A DNA stretch of 64,000 bases from Eledone cirrhosa (Eukaryota; Mollusca; Cephalopoda; Octopoda; Eledonidae). The stretch is from the NCBI GenBank assembly GCA_964016885.1, contig OZ024743.1, positions 187,799,647 to 187,863,646 of the forward strand, given 5' to 3'. The translations under genes were made by a program, and so were the position numbers. Each line of letters starts with the position of its first letter. Within the stretch, counting starts at the first letter, position 1. Below, one piece after another: positions 20,832-32,337 of the stretch. The notes beneath the pieces are model-generated. The model searched no databases, was not told the DNA's origin, and was given only the letters and a program-made list of their open reading frames with translations.

Positions 20832-21125
20832 CATCATCATCATTATAATTCCTGTTTTCCTTGCTAGCAAGGGTTGGACAGGTCTACATAGACTAAGCCA
20901 GTACTGAACTGGGACTACTGATCCGCCAGACAGGCCAGGGATTAGCATCTTGCTTATGTATCATCTCATTGTCTTTGACATGACTGATGTGTCCTCCCAA
21001 CCCTTGTTTGACAATCTTTCTGTGACTGGATGCCCTTCATATCACCGACCACTTTAGTGCATGTACTGGGTGCGTTTATCATGTAGGTCACCGTCACAAG
21101 GGACGTTGAAGCGTCCTCCTAACCC
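20832..21125 (-). mobile_element. Degenerate LINE/SINE tail
   Basis: It starts with CAT repeats and 'cctgttttccttgctagcaa', then 'gactggatgcccttcatatc' and 'ccactttagtgcatgtactg'. It is a diverged copy of the shared 3' end in minus orientation. Confidence 0.6.
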
Positions 21126-21550
21126 AGGAATGTCCAATTATGTATATATATTTCTGCATTGCTTGTAGAAAAGAATATGAAGATTATGTGTTCATGTTTT
21201 GTTTAGGTTTTGTTTGCATAATTAATAGAATGGTGTTTTGTATATATTTTATGTTACCATATGTAGAGCCAGTTAAAGTGGGATACCAAGGAAGATATGG
21301 CATAAATTTGTGAAGAATGATCTCAAGAAGTTGAGCCTCATGAAGGAGCTGATGTAAGATAATGATGATGGGTGACTCACTGTACTAAAAACACTAACCC
21401 AACAGTTAAAGTAAAGTAAGTACTGTGACACATGTAGTGAAGGATCAGAGGTTGCATGGAGTGGAGAGCCTCTTTTTGTTTGCAGTGTAAGGGGCTGGCT
21501 AACAAAGAGAGTCAACATAGGGTTAAGAGGACCCCTCTGGTCTTGTCAAG
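21126..21550. other. No recognised gene
   Basis: Moderately AT-rich DNA with short frames only. I see no convincing similarity to known proteins or repeats. Confidence 0.4.
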
Positions 21551-21554
21551 GATC

Positions 21555-21780
21555 TAACAATCTTTCTAATGTTGATGCCATGATAAAATACATCCAGTAC
21601 CCACTATAAATTGGTAGTGTTGAAGCTATAATAAAATGTGCCATGTACACTCTGGCACTCTGTAATGTGGTATTGCTGGTGCCCTGATAAAATGCACCCA
21701 GTGTAATGTGTGGAATGGTTGGCATTATGAAATGCATCTACATGTAGAAACGATGCCAAAATATGGCAGATCAAGATGAT
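21555..21780 (+). mobile_element. Degenerate LINE/SINE tail with repeated blocks
   Basis: Repeated 'gccatgataaaatacatcca'-like blocks, then 'ggttggcattatgaaatgca' and 'gtagaaacgatgcc' correspond to the block-repeat part of the shared tail. The final GAT repeat is reduced to 'gatcaagatgatt'. Confidence 0.55.
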
Positions 21781-22166
21781 TACTCTGATATACACCTTCT
21801 CTTTTCCAGCCTTTATTGCTCCTTATTTTGCATAGGTCTGAGCATATTTGCTTTACTTTCTGACATTTACTTGTACAAACAATGTTCCTCCATTGTAACA
21901 CAAGTATTCTACTTGTTCAGACCTCTTCTTCTGTCACATCATTTTATGTACAGTCGACTATCAACATCATATTTTTCGCAAAACATTTTATACATATTAA
22001 ACACTTTTCTAGTTTTCCTATCAATCAATATCCTGTGGTTCTTGAATGTTCCAGTTATTGATATCTACACAGTATTGAACGTTGAAAACAGCACATAAGT
22101 TGATAGATGTGATGACATTTCTACTGGTTGAAGTGGATTTTAATATTTTCTTATATATTCATTTTC

Positions 22167-22169
<3 letters not shown>

Positions 22170-22253
<84 letters not shown>

Positions 22254-22260
22254 CTCTCTC
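22170..22260. repeat. (CT)n microsatellite
   Basis: About 80 bases of pure CT dinucleotide. It lies at the 3' side of the minus-strand RT relic that follows. Confidence 0.97.
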
Positions 22261-22269
22261 TTTTATTCT

Positions 22270-22815
22270 CTTAGCTTCTATGACTCCTAAATATATGTAC
22301 CTAATATTTTATCTATTTGCTTTATTCTTTCACCCATAAGAAGTTAATTTCCTCCTAAATCAGTTAATTTTCCTCTTTCTATAGTAGGCATTCCACACAT
22401 GTTAAATCCCAATTTCATTCTTATGTCATCACTGAATATTGGTACAATGTTCACCAAATGCCAGGTTATTTTTTATTCTTACTGAATAATTTCAAGTCAC
22501 CCATGAATATTTGGTGGTTTGTACTTTGTTCATCTTTCTTTTATTCATATACTGTTTTTAACCTTTCTCATGATATGAGCCAGAGAGATCATACTGATTA
22601 TAAATAGTGAAGGTCTTCCATTTGGAATATTCCTCCAATTTTACCATAGGTTTTTCAGGTTTTTTACTCTCTGTTATGTGTTCACTATTTCTGAGGAATG
22701 ATTGAATATGTTCAAGCATTTTATGATTTGGGAATGGAGTGCCATATAAAAAGAACTTTCTATAATCAAATCCAGGCCATAGCTAACCATTTCTGTCTTC
22801 TTTTAAAGTTTTGTA
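22270..22815 (-). pseudogene. RT relic of an RLE-type LINE family
   Basis: Decayed frames on the minus strand resemble the RT of the metazoan LINE family whose C-terminus is seen at 33530-33990 and 38735-39243. Words are MAWIDYRK-like (reading YGLDLI), HSQIIKCLNIFN, SLFIISMISLAHIMRKV (for SLSPLLF...PL..LRK), HQIFMGDLKLFSKNKK (the active-site region, with MDD changed to MGD), and EEINFLWVKE. Many stops and a changed active site show that it is old and inactive. Confidence 0.68.
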
Positions 22816-22924
22816 TTATTGTTTTATCAATTCAGAGTTGAATTTTTGTTCCTTTGTTCAATTTTCAGTGACATTTTTGTTCTTCTGGCTGCAAACTTTT
22901 GATATTAACGTATTGGTAGATTTT

Positions 22925-23206
22925 GGTGGAGATGATGTTAGATCACAACTCCGATATTATAGGCATATGGTTAGAATGTCTCAGGAAAGAATCACTCGAC
23001 AGATTTTATGGGCAGGACATGCAGGGGTAGACCCCAAGCAAGATGGTTGGATAAGATCCATAAGCTTGGCTGGTCTTGCTTGGGGATCCAGCTGGATCAG
23101 TTGGAGAAGGTTGCTTCTCACAGGACTATCTGGAAGGAGTATTTGAGGACTCTGCTTCCACGACACTCTCAGGAATGAGTGGGCACAGAAGAAGAAGAAG
23201 AAGAAG
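22925..23206 (+). pseudogene. C-terminal LINE relic with (AAG)n tail
   Basis: LRYYRHMVRMSQERITRQIL followed by GWIRSISLAGL matches the C-terminal region of an RTE-type LINE. After a frameshift it ends in NEWAQ and a (GAA)n run at 23187-23210, probably its 3' tail. This is a different family from those with (GAT)n. Confidence 0.7.
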
Positions 23207-23214
23207 AAGATAAT

Positions 23215-23395
23215 TGTTTCTACTTTTGGCACAAGGCCTCCAATTATTCCAGTGTATTACTGGTACTTCATTATATCAACCCCTTAAGGATGAAAGGCAA
23301 AGTTAACCTTGGCGAGATTTGAACTCAGACCATAAAGGGCCATAACTCTTTGCTGCAAAATATGGCGTCCGACCCTCTACTGATACTGCCAATCC
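23215..23395 (-). mobile_element. tRNA-derived SINE (OR type), minus strand
   Basis: The reverse complement shows the head 'ggattggcagtatcagtaga', the B box 'ctgagttcaaatctcgccaa', the body and the end 'ccaaaagtagaaacaa'. A short duplication, aagataat, flanks it (23207-23214 and 23396-23403). It was inserted at the (GAA)n tail of the LINE relic. Confidence 0.85.
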
Positions 23396-23699
23396 AAGAT
23401 AATGTTAGTTGTTTCCACTGCATGTGGAAGCAAATGTTAGATCTGTATTTGATTATTTCATCTTCTTTCAGATTTTTCATTTTATTATAAACACTGTTCC
23501 TTTGGTTAACCAAATAGGAACAGAATTAGAATTGAGGAATTCATATAATAACAATTGTGCCATTCTCTGGTGTAGTGACTTGAAGTTCTTAATCTAGTAG
23601 TAACCTTGCACTATATCCAGGCTCAGTGATTTCCATTTAGGGTAATATTTTGCTTGACTTTTGAGCACCCCTACAGTTATATCTAGGTTCTTTTGTTTA

Positions 23700-24270
23700 T
23701 CATCTTCCTTATACATTTCTCTTTCTACTTTCAAAATCTACCTTCCCCATCATTTGGTGTCAAAGGTATCTAACTGGTTTTCTTGGCAGGTCTTCACACT
23801 CCACGTTTCGCACACACAAGAAAATTGAAAAAAAAATTGCTATTGTAGAATCTCATCTTGGTACCAAACAAAATATTTCACTTCCCAGATCTTGTTGAGT
23901 TGTTTAAAGGCAGCCAGAGCTTGGCCTATTCTGCAATTAAATTTTTTACATCATGTCCCCACTTCTGTTGATAGGGCTTCCGAGGTAGGTAAAGCCATCC
24001 ATGACCTCCACCTCCCCATGATTGATGCAGATGTTTGTTGGCAATGATTAATATTTAATGCATGTTCTTGGTCTGTAGATGATCCAATCTCATCTATCAG
24101 ATACTGCAAATTAGATGCATCTTTCGCTATGGCCACAATATTATCTACAAAGTGAAGGTCTGAGAGCTTCCATTCCTCTAGCCAGTCAATCTTATTATCT
24201 TCTGTTGCCCTTCTGAGAAACCAGCCAATGGCAATAGCAAAGAGAATCAGAGACAGAGCACATCCTTAAC
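23700..24270 (-). pseudogene. RT relic of another LINE, minus strand
   Basis: On the minus strand a frame reads CALSLILFAIAIGWFLRRAT, then LHFVDNIVAIAKDASNLQ (the active-site box, with ADD changed to VDN), and further on WRSWMALPTSEALSTE and QALAAFKQLNKIWEVK. This order is that of an RTE- or jockey-like RT palm and thumb. It is broken by stops. Its family differs from copies A-G. Confidence 0.7.
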
Positions 24271-24700
24271 AGACTCACGTGATGGACATATCATGAAAGA
24301 TGTACTGCCAGGTTAACCTGATTCAAATAAAAGAGGCAGTCGATCATGTCTTGCATGAGCAACAAGCTGGATTCTGACCTAAACGCTCATGTACCAATAA
24401 GATATTTACTCTATTTAAAATATTTACTCATTTACAACATCGAGAAATACAATGAATTCCAAGTACCACTTGCCATCACACTCATTGACTTTACAAAAGC
24501 ATTTGAAAGCCTACACAAACCGTCCTTATGAGGGATGATACAAACTTATGGTATACCCTCCAAGGTTATCTCAGCAATTAAGGTTTTATATACTGGTTCA
24601 AAATACTGTGTAAGAACTGAGGGTGGCTATAGTGAATGGTTTGCTAATAGTGTACTAGTCTGAAACTGGTGTCATATTTATTTTCTGCTGATGTTGCATT
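24271..24700 (+). pseudogene. RT relic of a LINE, plus strand
   Basis: Plus-strand words LHEQQAGF (RT motif with following F-S/C-T pattern), ITLIDFTKAFESLHKPSL (motif A with Asp) and FSADVALLIW (a changed ADD box) follow in order at about 24340-24700, in shifted frames. It lies head to head with the minus-strand RT relic at 23700-24270. The two together may be one LINE broken by an inversion. Confidence 0.7.
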
Positions 24701-24764
24701 GCTTATATGGTTAAGACACTTAATTCTATATAGTCAAATTCATGTAGCTCAGTGTAAATTCACA

Positions 24765-25105
24765 TCTGTGTGCTAGTGCCATGACAAAAAGCAACCATGC
24801 TGATGCCACTACAGAAAACATCTAATCTATCTTCAAAGGTGGTTGTATTGGTGCTATAAATTGCACCCAGTCTACTCTGTAAGGTGGTAATGCTGGTGCC
24901 ATGATAAAAAAGCATCCAGTCAACTCTGTAAGGATGTAGAGGTGCCATTATGTGTGGTTGGCATTAGGATGGGTATCCAACTATAGAAAACCAAGCCAAA
25001 ACATGAGCAAGATGTGATTTCCTGACCTGTCTAGCCTCATAATTTGACAGCCCACCTAATCCATTCAAGCATGAAAAATAGACATTAAGCAGTGATGATG
25101 ATGAA
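24765..25105 (+). mobile_element. Degenerate LINE/SINE tail with repeated blocks
   Basis: Repeated 'gtgccatgacaaaaagcaac'-type blocks lead to 'ggcattaggatgggtatcca', 'acatgagcaagatgtgattt', 'ccattcaagcatgaaaaata' and 'gacattaagcagtgatgatg'. It is the shared 3' end in plus orientation, diverged by perhaps a fifth of its bases. Confidence 0.68.
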
Positions 25106-25174
25106 GCAGAGTGCTAATTTAATTTGTTTACTCACAAAAGGGAGACTAATTTGTTTTATCAAAAGAACACAGAT

Positions 25175-25310
25175 ATAGTTGTGTGGGAAAGAGTTTGCTT
25201 CACAAACTTATGATTCCTGGTTCAATCCCATAAGTATTATATTGCATATACTTCAAGCCTTGTGAGAGAAATTTAACACAGCAGAAGAGAAGCCCATTGG
25301 ATGGACTCTA
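25175..25310 (+). mobile_element. Decayed tRNA-derived SINE
   Basis: 'ttgtgtgggaaagagtttgc', 'cttatgattcctggttcaat' and 'acttcaagccttgtgagaga' match, with changes, a cephalopod SINE type whose head reads like a tRNA with the B box 'ggttcaatccc'. No end or target duplication was found. Confidence 0.5.
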
Positions 25311-25743
25311 CATGTGATACTCTTGGGTGATAAATCCAAGTCATCATTTGGTTTTACAGTATTACAAGGCCTTTTATTTTGTATTTAGTTGACTCTTCCT
25401 CTTGTATGTTTTCACACCAAGCTTTCTGTCAAGGTTAACTCAATATCTCGATTCATTGTTTAATCCAACTACAATACAGGAGTTGTGATTTTTTCCTCCA
25501 CTATCCTTACCAAAGTTATGAGACCTACCCTGTCTTCTTTGACTGAGAAGTAAAAAAACAAAATGGAGAAAACCTTAACATTTATTTACTTAGTACTCGA
25601 GAAATTGAACCTTAACACGGGATATATACAGCAGAGGATATATAACTAGACACAATTCTTCATAGGGTTTATGGATTTACTTGAGGAATTAATATTGAGT
25701 TTAGATTACAAGCATGCACTAGGGTTCCCTTGAAGAGAAGAAA

Positions 25744-25779
<36 letters not shown>

Positions 25780-26748
25780 TTTTAACATAATTAAAAACGC
25801 AAATATTGTACTAGATAAAGAAATAAAAAAAGAAAATTACACTAAATACCAGCTTACAAATGCTTATGGATCTAGATAAAGTACAACACAAGATCTAGAT
25901 AAACACAAGATCTAGATAAAGTACAACACAAATGAAAGAAAATATTAGAAATGAATATTATAGATGCATTGGAATAATAATTCAAGTAGAACTAAATGCA
26001 AAAAATACCCACATTGACCTAATAACACATCTCCAGTAAATTAATTTAGAATATACTGTAATACCGAAAATCTAGCATAGAAATATATTTATTATGAAAA
26101 CAAGGAAGTGGGAACTTTGTGCAATCAAAAAACTAATATGAATATTGTAAAATGAATGTAAATAATGACAAAAAAAAAATGAACAAATCAAGTAAGTGTT
26201 TTTGTAGTCACAGATAAATACAAAACAAAAGCTCAAATGACAAACATCTGTGAAGATGAATGAAAAATTTTAACAGAAATTGGGAAATAATGAAAAAAAA
26301 TAAGGAAAAAAATAATGGAATCAGAAGGCTAAATGTATGCTAAAAAATAATAGGGGAGTTCATTAATTTGTTTTCCATTTAGGCTAATTGCTTTTTGATG
26401 CTCTTGCTTTCTTTTACTTCTATCATCAATATTTTTCTACCATTCTTCAGACTCCACCTCCCTGCCACTGCAATATGATGAGGTGGAACTGCTGCTCAGA
26501 TCCTCTGACTTACACTGTATTGAAATATGAGACTCCTCTATGAACTGTTCTATTCCATAGACTATATGTCTGAGTAGCACTGAAAATGTTGGAACTGAGA
26601 TTAGTAGTCTTTTGAGAAAATTGGCTGGGCCCATTTCGGTTTTTCCTTCAGGCACCATACTGTTGTCATGACATCTGCTGCTATTGCCTGCTCCCTTTTT
26701 CTCTTTTCCTTGTTAGAAGGCCATGAGCTAGCCTGTGCTACCAAGTAG
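25311..26748. other. No recognised gene
   Basis: AT-rich DNA with an isolated (CAT)n run at 25747-25779 and a short near-repeat of 'gatctagataaagtacaaca' at about 25868-25930. A 73-codon minus frame at 26437-26658, with a Ser-rich stretch, resembles nothing I know. I cannot support a gene here. Confidence 0.45.
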
Positions 26749-27302
26749 CATCATCATCATCATCATCATCATCAGGTTTAGCGTCCGTGTTCCACGCTTG
26801 CATGGGTTTGGACGGGGGTTTTCCCACTTGAGGCAAGAGTGATTGTCTTGCTCGCATAGGACTGTCTGGCGGGTTTTCTACAGTTGGATGCCCTTCCTAA
26901 CACCAACCACATTTACAGTGTGGGGCTGGGAGGTTTTTACCGTGTTGCCTACACGGCCACATTTACAGCGTGGACTGTCTGGCGGGTTTTTTTGTCGTGA
27001 CACCTACACGATCTCATTTGTTTCGGCCTGGATGTTGTGGGACCAACATAACTGTACATTGAAAGGGGCGGTGTGGATGGGGTGGAGGTGGTGGGACGGG
27101 GGGGTGTTTTGATAGAGATGCCTACTGACTGTAGTAGGTTTTTTACTTTGTATTTAGGTAAGGCGGGTCTTCTCTATTACTGAGTACCGCCAAAGGTCTC
27201 GGTCCAGTGACATTGTCTTGGAGAGGTGTAAGCGTGTGAGGTCGGAATTTATCAGCTCGTCCCATGTTTTTCTGGGTCTGCCTACTCCGTGGCTACCGTC
27301 TA
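26749..27302 (-). mobile_element. RTE-like LINE copy D, 3' end only
   Basis: The minus strand carries the (CAT)n tail (26749-26774), the full 3' UTR and the last 45 or so codons of the ORF up to the GRPRKTW region at about 27280. Sequence is close to copies C and E. It is a strongly 5'-truncated insertion. Confidence 0.9.
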
Positions 27303-27439
27303 GCATATAGGGGACAACTCTGGTCATCTTTTAGTCTTATTGTGACTTCATCAGTAAAGTATATATAGCCTTTATTGTACTTTCTAAAATAGAGATAGGA
27401 AATTCATTGAAGGATTGTTCAAAATTGTAAATTTGTTGG

Positions 27440-27660
27440 CAGAGGAAAATAAAATGATTCAGAAATTATATCATTCAGAGTTACCATCTGCATGTATGTA
27501 TGTATGTATGTATGTATGTATGTATGAATGAAGGTTTATAAAAATGTAAAATATAAATTCACAACAAACAAAGAAAAGCAATATATCAGTAGACATTCTT
27601 GCATTGTAGCTTTATGTTGAATATATACAAAGAACTTAAATAAATAAGCACTCTCACCAC
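27440..27660 (+). repeat. Unnamed repeat with TATG core (first copy)
   Basis: This segment and 32699-32980 are reverse complements of each other over about 200 bases: 'gttaccatctgcatgtatg', 'caatatatcagtagacattc' and 'tacaaagaacttaaataa' occur in both. Both have a TATG/CATA tetranucleotide core of different length and lie next to (TA)n. It is an unidentified interspersed repeat. Confidence 0.85.
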
Positions 27661-27679
27661 TATATATATATATATATAT

Positions 27680-28007
27680 ATCATCATCATCATCATTTCA
27701 TTTTACGTCCGCTTTTCCATGCTAGCAAGGGTGGGACGGGAACTGATTCTGGCTTGATTTCTACAGCTGGATGCCCTTCCTAACACCAACCTCATTTACA
27801 GTGAGAGCTGGGTGCTTTTTTGCCGTGGCACCTCCACGACCACTTTGCAGTGGAATGATATGGACCCCCAGTCCGTATCATCTCATTTCTACAGCTGAGT
27901 AAACTGGAGCAATGTGAAATAAAGTGTCTTGCTCAAGGAAACAACACATCACCCGGTCTGAGAATTGAACTCACAACCTTTCGATTGCAAGGCCAATGCT
28001 CTAACCA
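27680..28007 (-). mobile_element. tRNA-headed SINE with (GAT)n tail, minus strand
   Basis: Read on the minus strand it has the head 'gttagagcattggccttgca', the B box region, the core 'cttgagcaagacacttta', the LINE-like end and a GAT tail. It is the most complete copy of the middle region in the window. Its A box is cut by the adjacent (TA)n, and (TA)n also follows its tail. Confidence 0.9.
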
Positions 28008-28054
28008 TATATATATATATATATATATAAACATATATATATATATATATATAT

Positions 28055-30271
28055 AAACCGTGATATTGTCGGGGAGAAGTGTGTACTTAACGATGACGGC
28101 GTACTTGCCATCACCGACGCCGATAAGAAGGTAGCTTGGAAGTGTCACTATAAAAGGCTACTAAATGAGGAGAATAAATGGGAGAAAGACAGTCTCCCCC
28201 ACATCGACCCAATAGAGGGACCAGCAGTGTTAGTCGAGGGTAGTATAATAAGTAAGGCAATCAAAGATATGAAGACAGGCAAGGCGGCTGGGCCTTCGGA
28301 AATAGTTGCCGAGATGCTGAAGGCATCTGGTACGGTGGGACACACCATGGTCACCCGGATAGTCAACCAAGTCATACAGAATGGGGTTGTTCCGAAGGAC
28401 TGGCGTAGCAGCATCATCGTTAACTGCTATAAGGGTAAAGGAGATGCCCTAGATAGGAGTAACTATAGAGGCATTAAATTAATCGACCAGGTCCTGAAGG
28501 TCACGGAAAAAGTAATAGCGCAACTAATCAGAGAGCGAATTGATCTAGATGAAATGCAGTTCGGGTTTGTGTCAGGAAAAAGTACCACAGACGCTCTTTT
28601 CATTGTACGACAACTACAGGAGAAGTACCTAGCTAAAAGTAAACCCCTATACTTAGCTTTCGTCGACTCGGAGAAGGCCTTCGACAGAGTCCCCCGTTCC
28701 ATTATCTGGTGGGCTCTTAGAAAACTAGGTGTTGATGAATGGCTTGTGAGAGCTATACAAGCCATGTATAAAGAAACAGTCAGCAAGGTTAGAATTAACA
28801 ACGAATATAGTGAAGAGTTTAGTGTAAAAGTTGGTGTTCATCAGGGCTCTGTTCTTAGCCCCCTACTATTTATTATCGCCCTCCAGGCTATAACAGTGGA
28901 GTTCAAGACCGGCTGCCCATGGGAACTCCTATACGCAGATGATCTAACGCTCATAGCTGAATCAATGGCCGAGCTAGAGAAGAAATTCCAAACATGGAAG
29001 CACGGCCTAGAATCAAAAGGCCTTAAAATTAACCTGGCTAAGACTAAAGTTCTAGTTTGTAAGAAAGAAAATAAGGCGGCGGTCCCCTCCGGGAAGTGGC
29101 CATGCTCAGAGTGTAGGAAAGGCGTAGGTAGAAATTCCATTTTGTGTCCCAAATGCAAAGTTTGGGTGCATAAAAGATGTAGTGGGATCACAGGTAAACT
29201 AACTAAGAACATAGATTTTACATGTAGCCGGTGTTCTGGGGCAATAAGTAGCAGCAAGTGCCCACAAAATACTAGCTCTTTCAACTGCGCAGAGGGTTCT
29301 ATAGAAATAGTGGACAGCTTCCGTTACCTGGGTGACAAAATCAGCAGTGGGGGAGGGTGCTCTGAAAGCACAGGAGCTAGAGTCAGAACTGGGTGGAAAA
29401 AGTTCAGAGAGCTTATACCATTATTAGCCGCTAAAGGCTTCTCCCTAAAAATGAAAGGCAGGTTGTACGATGCCTGCATACGAACAGCAATGTTGCATGG
29501 CAGTGAGACCTGGGCATTGTGTGCAGAGGATATATGCAGACTAGAGAGGAACGAAGCTTGCATGCTCCGCTGGATGTGTAATAGTAATATACGTGAACGA
29601 CAAAGCATAAACGAACTAAGAAAAAAATTAGAAATAAGAGGGATCAGATGTTGTTTACTAGAGAGAAGGATACGTTGGTATGGTCACGTGATGCGCATGA
29701 AGGACGATAGCTGTATAACAAAGTGCAGGGCAATAAAGATAGACGGTAGCCACGGAATAGGCAGACCCAGAAAAACCTGGGACGACATGATAAACTACGA
29801 CCTCACACACTTACACCTCACCAAGACAATGTCACTGGACCGAGACCTTTGGCGGTACTCAGTAATAGAGAAGACCCGCCTTACCTAAATACAAAGTAAA
29901 ACCTACTACAGTCAGTAGGCATCTCTAACAAAATACACCCCCCCCCCCACCCCATCCACACCGCCCCCTTCTATGTAAAGTTATGTTGGTGCCACACCAT
30001 CCTGGCCGAAACAAATGAGATCGTGTAGGTGTCACGACAAAAAAACACACAATCCACGCTGTAATGTGGCCGTGTAGGCAACACGGTAAAAACCTCCCAG
30101 ACCCACACTGTAAATGTGGTTGGTGTTAGGAAGGGCATTCAACTGTAGAAAACCTGCCAGACAGTCCTATGCGAGCAAGACAATCACTCTTGCCTCAAGT
30201 GGGAAAACCCCCGTCCAAACCCATGCAAGCGTGGAACACGGACGTTAAACGTTGATGATGATGATGATGAT
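28055..30271 (+). mobile_element. RTE-like LINE copy C, 5'-truncated
   Basis: It begins at 'aaaccgtgatattgtcgggg' inside the pre-RT linker, directly after (TA)n. It has an open RT-finger-C-terminal frame, a 3' UTR (29889-30250) with a C-run, and a (GAT)n tail that passes straight into (TA)n. The end of the neighbouring mariner lies 13 bases further on. Confidence 0.92.
28227..29888 (+). CDS. LINE copy C RT with PHD-like finger, open frame
   Basis: The frame is open for 553 codons from the first Met; homology extends upstream to 28055. RT motifs NYRGIKLIDQ, FGFVSGKSTTDALF, AFVDSEKAFDR (Leu changed to Ser after the catalytic Asp), VHQGSVLSP and YADD at residues 236-239 are present. The C4HC3 finger spans about residues 293-336 (CSEC, CPKC, HKRC, CSRC). 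The C-terminus has WYGHVMRMKDD and GRPRKTWDD. The endonuclease is missing. The Met used is not a natural start, and expression is unknown. Confidence 0.9.
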   Translation: MLVEGSIISKAIKDMKTGKAAGPSEIVAEMLKASGTVGHTMVTRIVNQVIQNGVVPKDWRSSIIVNCYKGKGDALDRSNYRGIKLIDQVLKVTEKVIAQLIRERIDLDEMQFGFVSGKSTTDALFIVRQLQEKYLAKSKPLYLAFVDSEKAFDRVPRSIIWWALRKLGVDEWLVRAIQAMYKETVSKVRINNEYSEEFSVKVGVHQGSVLSPLLFIIALQAITVEFKTGCPWELLYADDLTLIAESMAELEKKFQTWKHGLESKGLKINLAKTKVLVCKKENKAAVPSGKWPCSECRKGVGRNSILCPKCKVWVHKRCSGITGKLTKNIDFTCSRCSGAISSSKCPQNTSSFNCAEGSIEIVDSFRYLGDKISSGGGCSESTGARVRTGWKKFRELIPLLAAKGFSLKMKGRLYDACIRTAMLHGSETWALCAEDICRLERNEACMLRWMCNSNIRERQSINELRKKLEIRGIRCCLLERRIRWYGHVMRMKDDSCITKCRAIKIDGSHGIGRPRKTWDDMINYDLTHLHLTKTMSLDRDLWRYSVIEKTRLT

Positions 30272-30474
30272 ATATATATATATATTAGGTTGTCTCACAT
30301 GAAATGTCGTATTTTTAATAAGTTTCTTTATCAGCCATTTATAAGCTTGATTATGTGTACGCTTGCGTTTAATCTTAACTATCTTTTATTCCAAACAATA
30401 TTACCATTCAAAATCGCTACCCAGAATCCTATGACAATGTTGACAACTAAACAATACTGAGTGGTTTTCTTGTA

Positions 30475-31385
30475 CGAATATAAGCTGGATCCCTCGATCT
30501 CAAGCCCTACGAAACATTAAGCGAGCTTTTGGTAACGATTCTGTTGACACCAGAACTGTCCAGAGATGGTTTCAAAGATTTCGTTCAGGAAATGAGAGCC
30601 TTAAAAATGAACCAAGAGGGAGACCCATATCAGTAATTCGACATGATGATTTGAATGCTTTGGTTAAACAAAATCCGAGAACAACGGTTCGAAAAATCTC
30701 ATCTGAGCTCCAGACATCTCTCTCAACTGTTTCTCGACACCTGAAGAAAATTGGAAAAGTCAAAAAGATGGACAGGTTTGTTCCACATCAACTTAATGAG
30801 ATTCAAAGAAACAGGCGTCTTACAGTGTGTTGAATGTTGGTTTCTCGGCTCGAAAGCGATCCATTTTTGCATCGACTCATTACGTGTGATGAGAAATGGA
30901 TAATCTTCGATAACAGCAGAAAGACTGGACAGGGGTTAGATGCAGAAGAGTCACTGAAACACTACCCGAAACCACCATTGCACCCTAAGAAGTTGATGGT
31001 CACTGTATGGTAGTCTGCAAAGGGGATTATTCATTATTCATTTTTGCAACAAGGCAATACTGTAACAGCAACATCATATTGTCAGGAAATTGATCGTATG
31101 CATGAAAAATTGAAGAAGAAGCATCCCAGACTAGTGAATAGAGATGGCCCAATTTTGCTTCACGATAATACATGGCCTCACACCTCTCAAGCTATGGTCC
31201 ACAAGTTGCAAAGTCTGAATTATGAAATTTTGCAACATCCTCTCTATTCTCCTGATATCTCTCTTACTGATTATCACTTATTTAAGCATTTTGAGCTTTT
31301 TATACACAATAAAACATTCTTAAATAGAGAAGAGGTAATTGAAGCATTCGGACAATTCATCAGTGCAAAAGATGATAAATTCTTT
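30475..31385 (+). pseudogene. Mariner transposase, two nonsense codons
   Basis: The N-terminal helix-turn-helix region reads FGNDSVDTRTVQRWFQRFR and RGRPISVI. The catalytic triad is present: CDEKWIIFDN (first Asp), LLHDNTWPHTSQA (second), and PLYSPDISLTDYHLF (third, with D34D spacing). Two in-frame stops interrupt it: TGA at about 30832, and TAG at 31011-31013 where the family has the second Trp of VWWSA. The C-terminus is cut off by the LINE insertion, so this copy is dead although its active-site residues are conserved. Confidence 0.9.
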
Positions 31386-32195
31386 GAATCAGTAGAGGAG
31401 CTAGAGAATAAATTCTGGCTATGGAAACAGCAGTTGGAAGCAAGAGGACTGAGAGTGAATCTAGCTAAGACAAAAGTGTTGATGAGTAGAAAAGAGGACA
31501 AAACCCTGATTCCGTCAGGGAAATGGCCATGTTCGATATGCAGAAAAGGAACTGGCATAAAGTCTATAAAATGCAGACAATGCAGATCCTGGGTACACAA
31601 GAGATGTAGCGGGATAGCAGGCAAACTAACAGGTAGGGAGAAATATGTATGCAGTAGATGTACAGGGAAATTAGACAGTAGAAGTCGCATTGATAGACAC
31701 ATTTTTCAAATGCAGGAGGGCGCTATAGAAGTGGTGGATAGCTTCCGGTACCTAGGAGATCAGATTAGCATGGGAGGAGGGTGTTCCGAGGCCATAGTAT
31801 CTAGAATAAGGATGGGTTGGAAGAAGTTTAGGGAGCTGCTTCCTCTGTTGACGAAGAAGGGTTTCTCCCTGCGTACGAAAGGCCGGTTGTATGATGCCTG
31901 TGTGAGGAGCGCGATGCTGCATGGTAGTGAGACATGGGCAGCAACTGCAGAGGATATGCGACAGCTGGAGAGAAATGAGGCAAGCATGCTCCGTTGGATG
32001 TGCAGTGTAAATGTGCGTGAACGACCCAGCATAAATGTGTTGAGAGAGAAACTGTGTCTGAGAGGGATAGAATGTAGTGTACGGGAGAGGAGACTGAGGT
32101 GGTATGGACATGTGATGCGCATGGAGGATGACCGATGGGTGAAGAAGTGCCAGGAAATGCCAGTTGAAGGAAGACGTGGTAGAGGTAGACCATGA
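31044..32195 (+). pseudogene. Chance fusion frame: mariner transposase to LINE protein
   Basis: One open frame of 383 codons starts in the mariner transposase (residues 1-114, including the second and third catalytic Asp) and continues in frame into the LINE finger and C-terminal region (from residue 115). The junction is the LINE insertion point. There is no sign of selection or of a promoter, so I take it as an accident of insertion. Confidence 0.8.
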
Positions 32196-32337
32196 AAAAC
32201 ATGGTCGGAGGTGGTGAGAACAGACCTCAGATCATTGAAGCTCACGGTGGAGATGACGAAGGACTGTGACGAGTGGAGAAATGCTGTGCTGAATAAGACC
32301 CATCCCACCCTTGCAAGCAGGGAAAAGTGGACGTAAA

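Noticed and set aside
21763..22098. A 111-codon frame rich in Leu, Ser and Phe
   Set aside because: No similarity and low-complexity hydrophobic composition typical of AT-rich noncoding DNA.
22082..22339. A signal peptide or membrane protein with Ser-Leu repeats
   Set aside because: The hydrophobic run is the (CT)n microsatellite read as Ser-Leu.
26437..26658. A 73-codon frame with a Ser-rich stretch, possibly an exon
   Set aside because: No recognised domain, no convincing splice context, and no neighbouring exons. Left as unexplained.
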